Assembly: GCF_024347335.1 (NCBI RefSeq)
Contig: NZ_AP025463.1
Coordinates: 1,364,001-1,428,000, forward strand
Direction: 5' to 3'
Source of the DNA: Vibrio celticus
Lineage (GTDB): Bacteria; Pseudomonadota; Gammaproteobacteria; Enterobacterales; Vibrionaceae
Length of the DNA stretch: 64,000 bases
The notes beneath the pieces are model-generated. The model ran no database searches and was not told the origin of the DNA. It saw only the letters and a list, made by a program, of their open reading frames with translations. The position numbers and the translations under genes were made by a program. Below are positions 62,526 through 64,000 of this stretch, piece after piece (position 1 is the stretch's first letter; the number at the start of each line of letters is the position of its first letter).

Positions 62526-64000
62526 ATGACGGTTATTCGTAAGCAAGATGTGATCAGCAGTGTCGCTGACGCACTTCAGTACATTTCTTATTATCACCCT
62601 TTAGACTTTGTCCAAGCCCTAGAAAAAGCGTACGAGAAAGAAGAGAGCCAAGCAGCTAAAGATGCTATTGCTCAGATTCTTATCAACTCACGCATGTCTG
62701 CGGAAGGCCATCGTCCAATTTGTCAGGATACGGGTATTGTTACTTGTTTCGTGAACATCGGTATGGATGTTAGGTGGGAAACGGATCAAACAGTACAACA
62801 GATGGTTGATGAAGGCGTTCGTCAAGCTTACAACAACCCAGATAACCCATTGCGTGCATCTGTCCTAATGGACCCTGCAGGTAAGCGTATTAATACCAAA
62901 GACAACACACCAGCGGTTGTCCATATTAATATGGTTCCAGGCAACAAAGTTGAAATTCAAATCGCGGCTAAGGGCGGCGGTTCTGAGAACAAAACCAAGA
63001 TGGTTATGCTGAACCCTTCTGATGATATTGCAGAATGGGTAGAGAAGACGCTGCCAACAATGGGTGCAGGCTGGTGTCCACCGGGCATGCTAGGTATAGG
63101 CATCGGCGGTACGGCTGAAAAAGCAGCGGTACTAGCAAAAGAATCTTTGATGGAACACATCGATATTCAAGAGCTGATCGAAAAAGGCCCAGAGAACGCA
63201 GAAGAAGAGCTTCGTTTAGACATCTTCAACCGTGTAAATAAGCTTGGTATTGGTGCACAAGGTCTTGGCGGTCTAACGACTGTGGTTGACGTGAAAATCA
63301 AAACTGCACCAACGCACGCAGCATCTAAGCCAGTTTGCCTAATCCCGAACTGTGCAGCAACGCGTCACGTTCACTTCACACTAGACGGCAGCGGCCCAGC
63401 AGAACTAACGCCACCTAAACTAGAAGAGTGGCCAGACATCACTTGGGAAGCGGGCGCAAATACACGCCGTGTTAACCTTGATGAAGTGACTAAAGAAGAC
63501 GTACAAGAGTGGAAGACCGGAGAAACGGTTCTTCTGTCAGGTAAGATCTTAACCGGTCGTGATGCTGCTCATAAACGTATTCAAGGCATGCTAGAAAGCG
63601 GCGAAGGCTTACCAGCTGGCGTTGATTTCAAAGGCAAGTTCATTTACTACGTGGGTCCTGTTGATGCTGTAGGTGATGAAGCGGTAGGTCCTGCGGGTCC
63701 AACAACTTCAACACGTATGGATAAGTTCACTGACATGATGCTGAACGAAACTGGCATTATGGGCATGATCGGTAAAGCGGAACGTGGCCCTGCAACGGTT
63801 GAATCAATCAAAGAGCACAAAGCGGTTTACCTAATGGCGGTTGGCGGTGCAGCTTATTTAGTAGCGAAAGCAATTAAAAAAGCACGCGTAGTTGCGTTTG
63901 AAGATCTCGGTATGGAAGCGATTTACGAGTTTGAAGTTGAAGATATGCCTGTAACGGTAGCGGTTGACTCTAACGGCGTGAACGCACACCAGATCGGCCC
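62526..64000 (+). CDS. fumA: Class I fumarate hydratase, 3' truncated
   Basis: The frame opens at ATG 62526 (MTVIRKQDVISSVADAL), with AGAGG before it, and stays open to the window end with 491 codons. It matches the single-chain iron-sulfur fumarases FumA/FumB, usually about 505-550 residues, so only some residues at the C terminus are missing. Cluster cysteines lie in CQDTG, GAGWCPPGMLG and PNCAATR. The C-terminal beta-domain motif is MDKFTDMM. It converts fumarate to malate in the TCA cycle. FumA or FumB cannot be told apart here. Confidence 0.94.
   Translation, partial: MTVIRKQDVISSVADALQYISYYHPLDFVQALEKAYEKEESQAAKDAIAQILINSRMSAEGHRPICQDTGIVTCFVNIGMDVRWETDQTVQQMVDEGVRQAYNNPDNPLRASVLMDPAGKRINTKDNTPAVVHINMVPGNKVEIQIAAKGGGSENKTKMVMLNPSDDIAEWVEKTLPTMGAGWCPPGMLGIGIGGTAEKAAVLAKESLMEHIDIQELIEKGPENAEEELRLDIFNRVNKLGIGAQGLGGLTTVVDVKIKTAPTHAASKPVCLIPNCAATRHVHFTLDGSGPAELTPPKLEEWPDITWEAGANTRRVNLDEVTKEDVQEWKTGETVLLSGKILTGRDAAHKRIQGMLESGEGLPAGVDFKGKFIYYVGPVDAVGDEAVGPAGPTTSTRMDKFTDMMLNETGIMGMIGKAERGPATVESIKEHKAVYLMAVGGAAYLVAKAIKKARVVAFEDLGMEAIYEFEVEDMPVTVAVDSNGVNAHQIG

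Noticed and set aside
1..64000. tRNA, rRNA genes and CRISPR arrays
   Set aside because: I saw no tRNA-like cloverleaf sequences, no rRNA motifs and no regularly spaced repeats.

Overview
The window looks like chromosome I of a marine Vibrio, probably near the Splendidus clade. Base composition is moderately AT-rich. From about 18.3 kb onward the gene order matches what I remember of two blocks of Vibrio cholerae chromosome I: grxA, iron-ADH, hexR, panP, lysO, HDOD gene, tfoX, response regulator and kinase, DUF945 gene, serC; then aspC, HD-GYP gene, asnS, sdaA, sdaC, nudL, pabB, fumarase. The match is from memory, not from a search.

1-18 kb is accessory. A truncated PHP-type metallohydrolase gene is followed by a six-gene MoxR/Bat operon (MoxR AAA+ ATPase, DUF58, DUF4381, vWA, vWA-TPR, BatD-like; 1102-7517). 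Next comes an export-oriented polysaccharide locus: a glycoamylase-like lipoprotein on the minus strand, divergent from a BglX-type GH3 glucosidase, a formylglycine sulfatase, a 1117-residue multidomain lipoprotein and a frameshifted hexapeptide acetyltransferase. AAACGTTT-centred palindromes of LacI-family operator type lie before the MoxR operon and between the divergent glycosidase genes, which suggests shared control.

18-34 kb is housekeeping and signalling. It includes grxA, an iron alcohol dehydrogenase, hexR, panP (aspartate decarboxylase), lysO, an HDOD protein, tfoX (competence, with a Shine-Dalgarno hairpin in its leader), a small outer-membrane barrel, a response regulator with a cNMP-binding kinase that has a degenerate receiver, a DUF945 protein and serC.

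33-41.6 kb holds a solute-binding protein gene translationally coupled to a membrane diguanylate cyclase, an AraC-family remnant, a DEDD exonuclease with a DUF294/CBS/cNMP protein, an outer-membrane barrel and an intact IS3-family (IS150-type) element. The element landed in the loop of a bidirectional terminator.

41.6-64 kb is again mostly conserved core: aspC, an HD-GYP phosphodiesterase, a MocR-type regulator, asnS, a SulP transporter, a chemoreceptor with a c-type haem motif in its periplasmic domain, a TyrP-like permease preceded by a Tyr/Phe-rich short ORF, sdaC-sdaA, nudL, an H-NOX NO sensor with its hybrid kinase, pabB and the start of a class I fumarase gene cut by the window end.

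I saw no rRNA, tRNA or CRISPR array. The most notable points are the MoxR/Bat plus sulfatase/glycosidase locus, the binding protein-cyclase pair, the haem-type chemoreceptor, and several RNA or operator signals.
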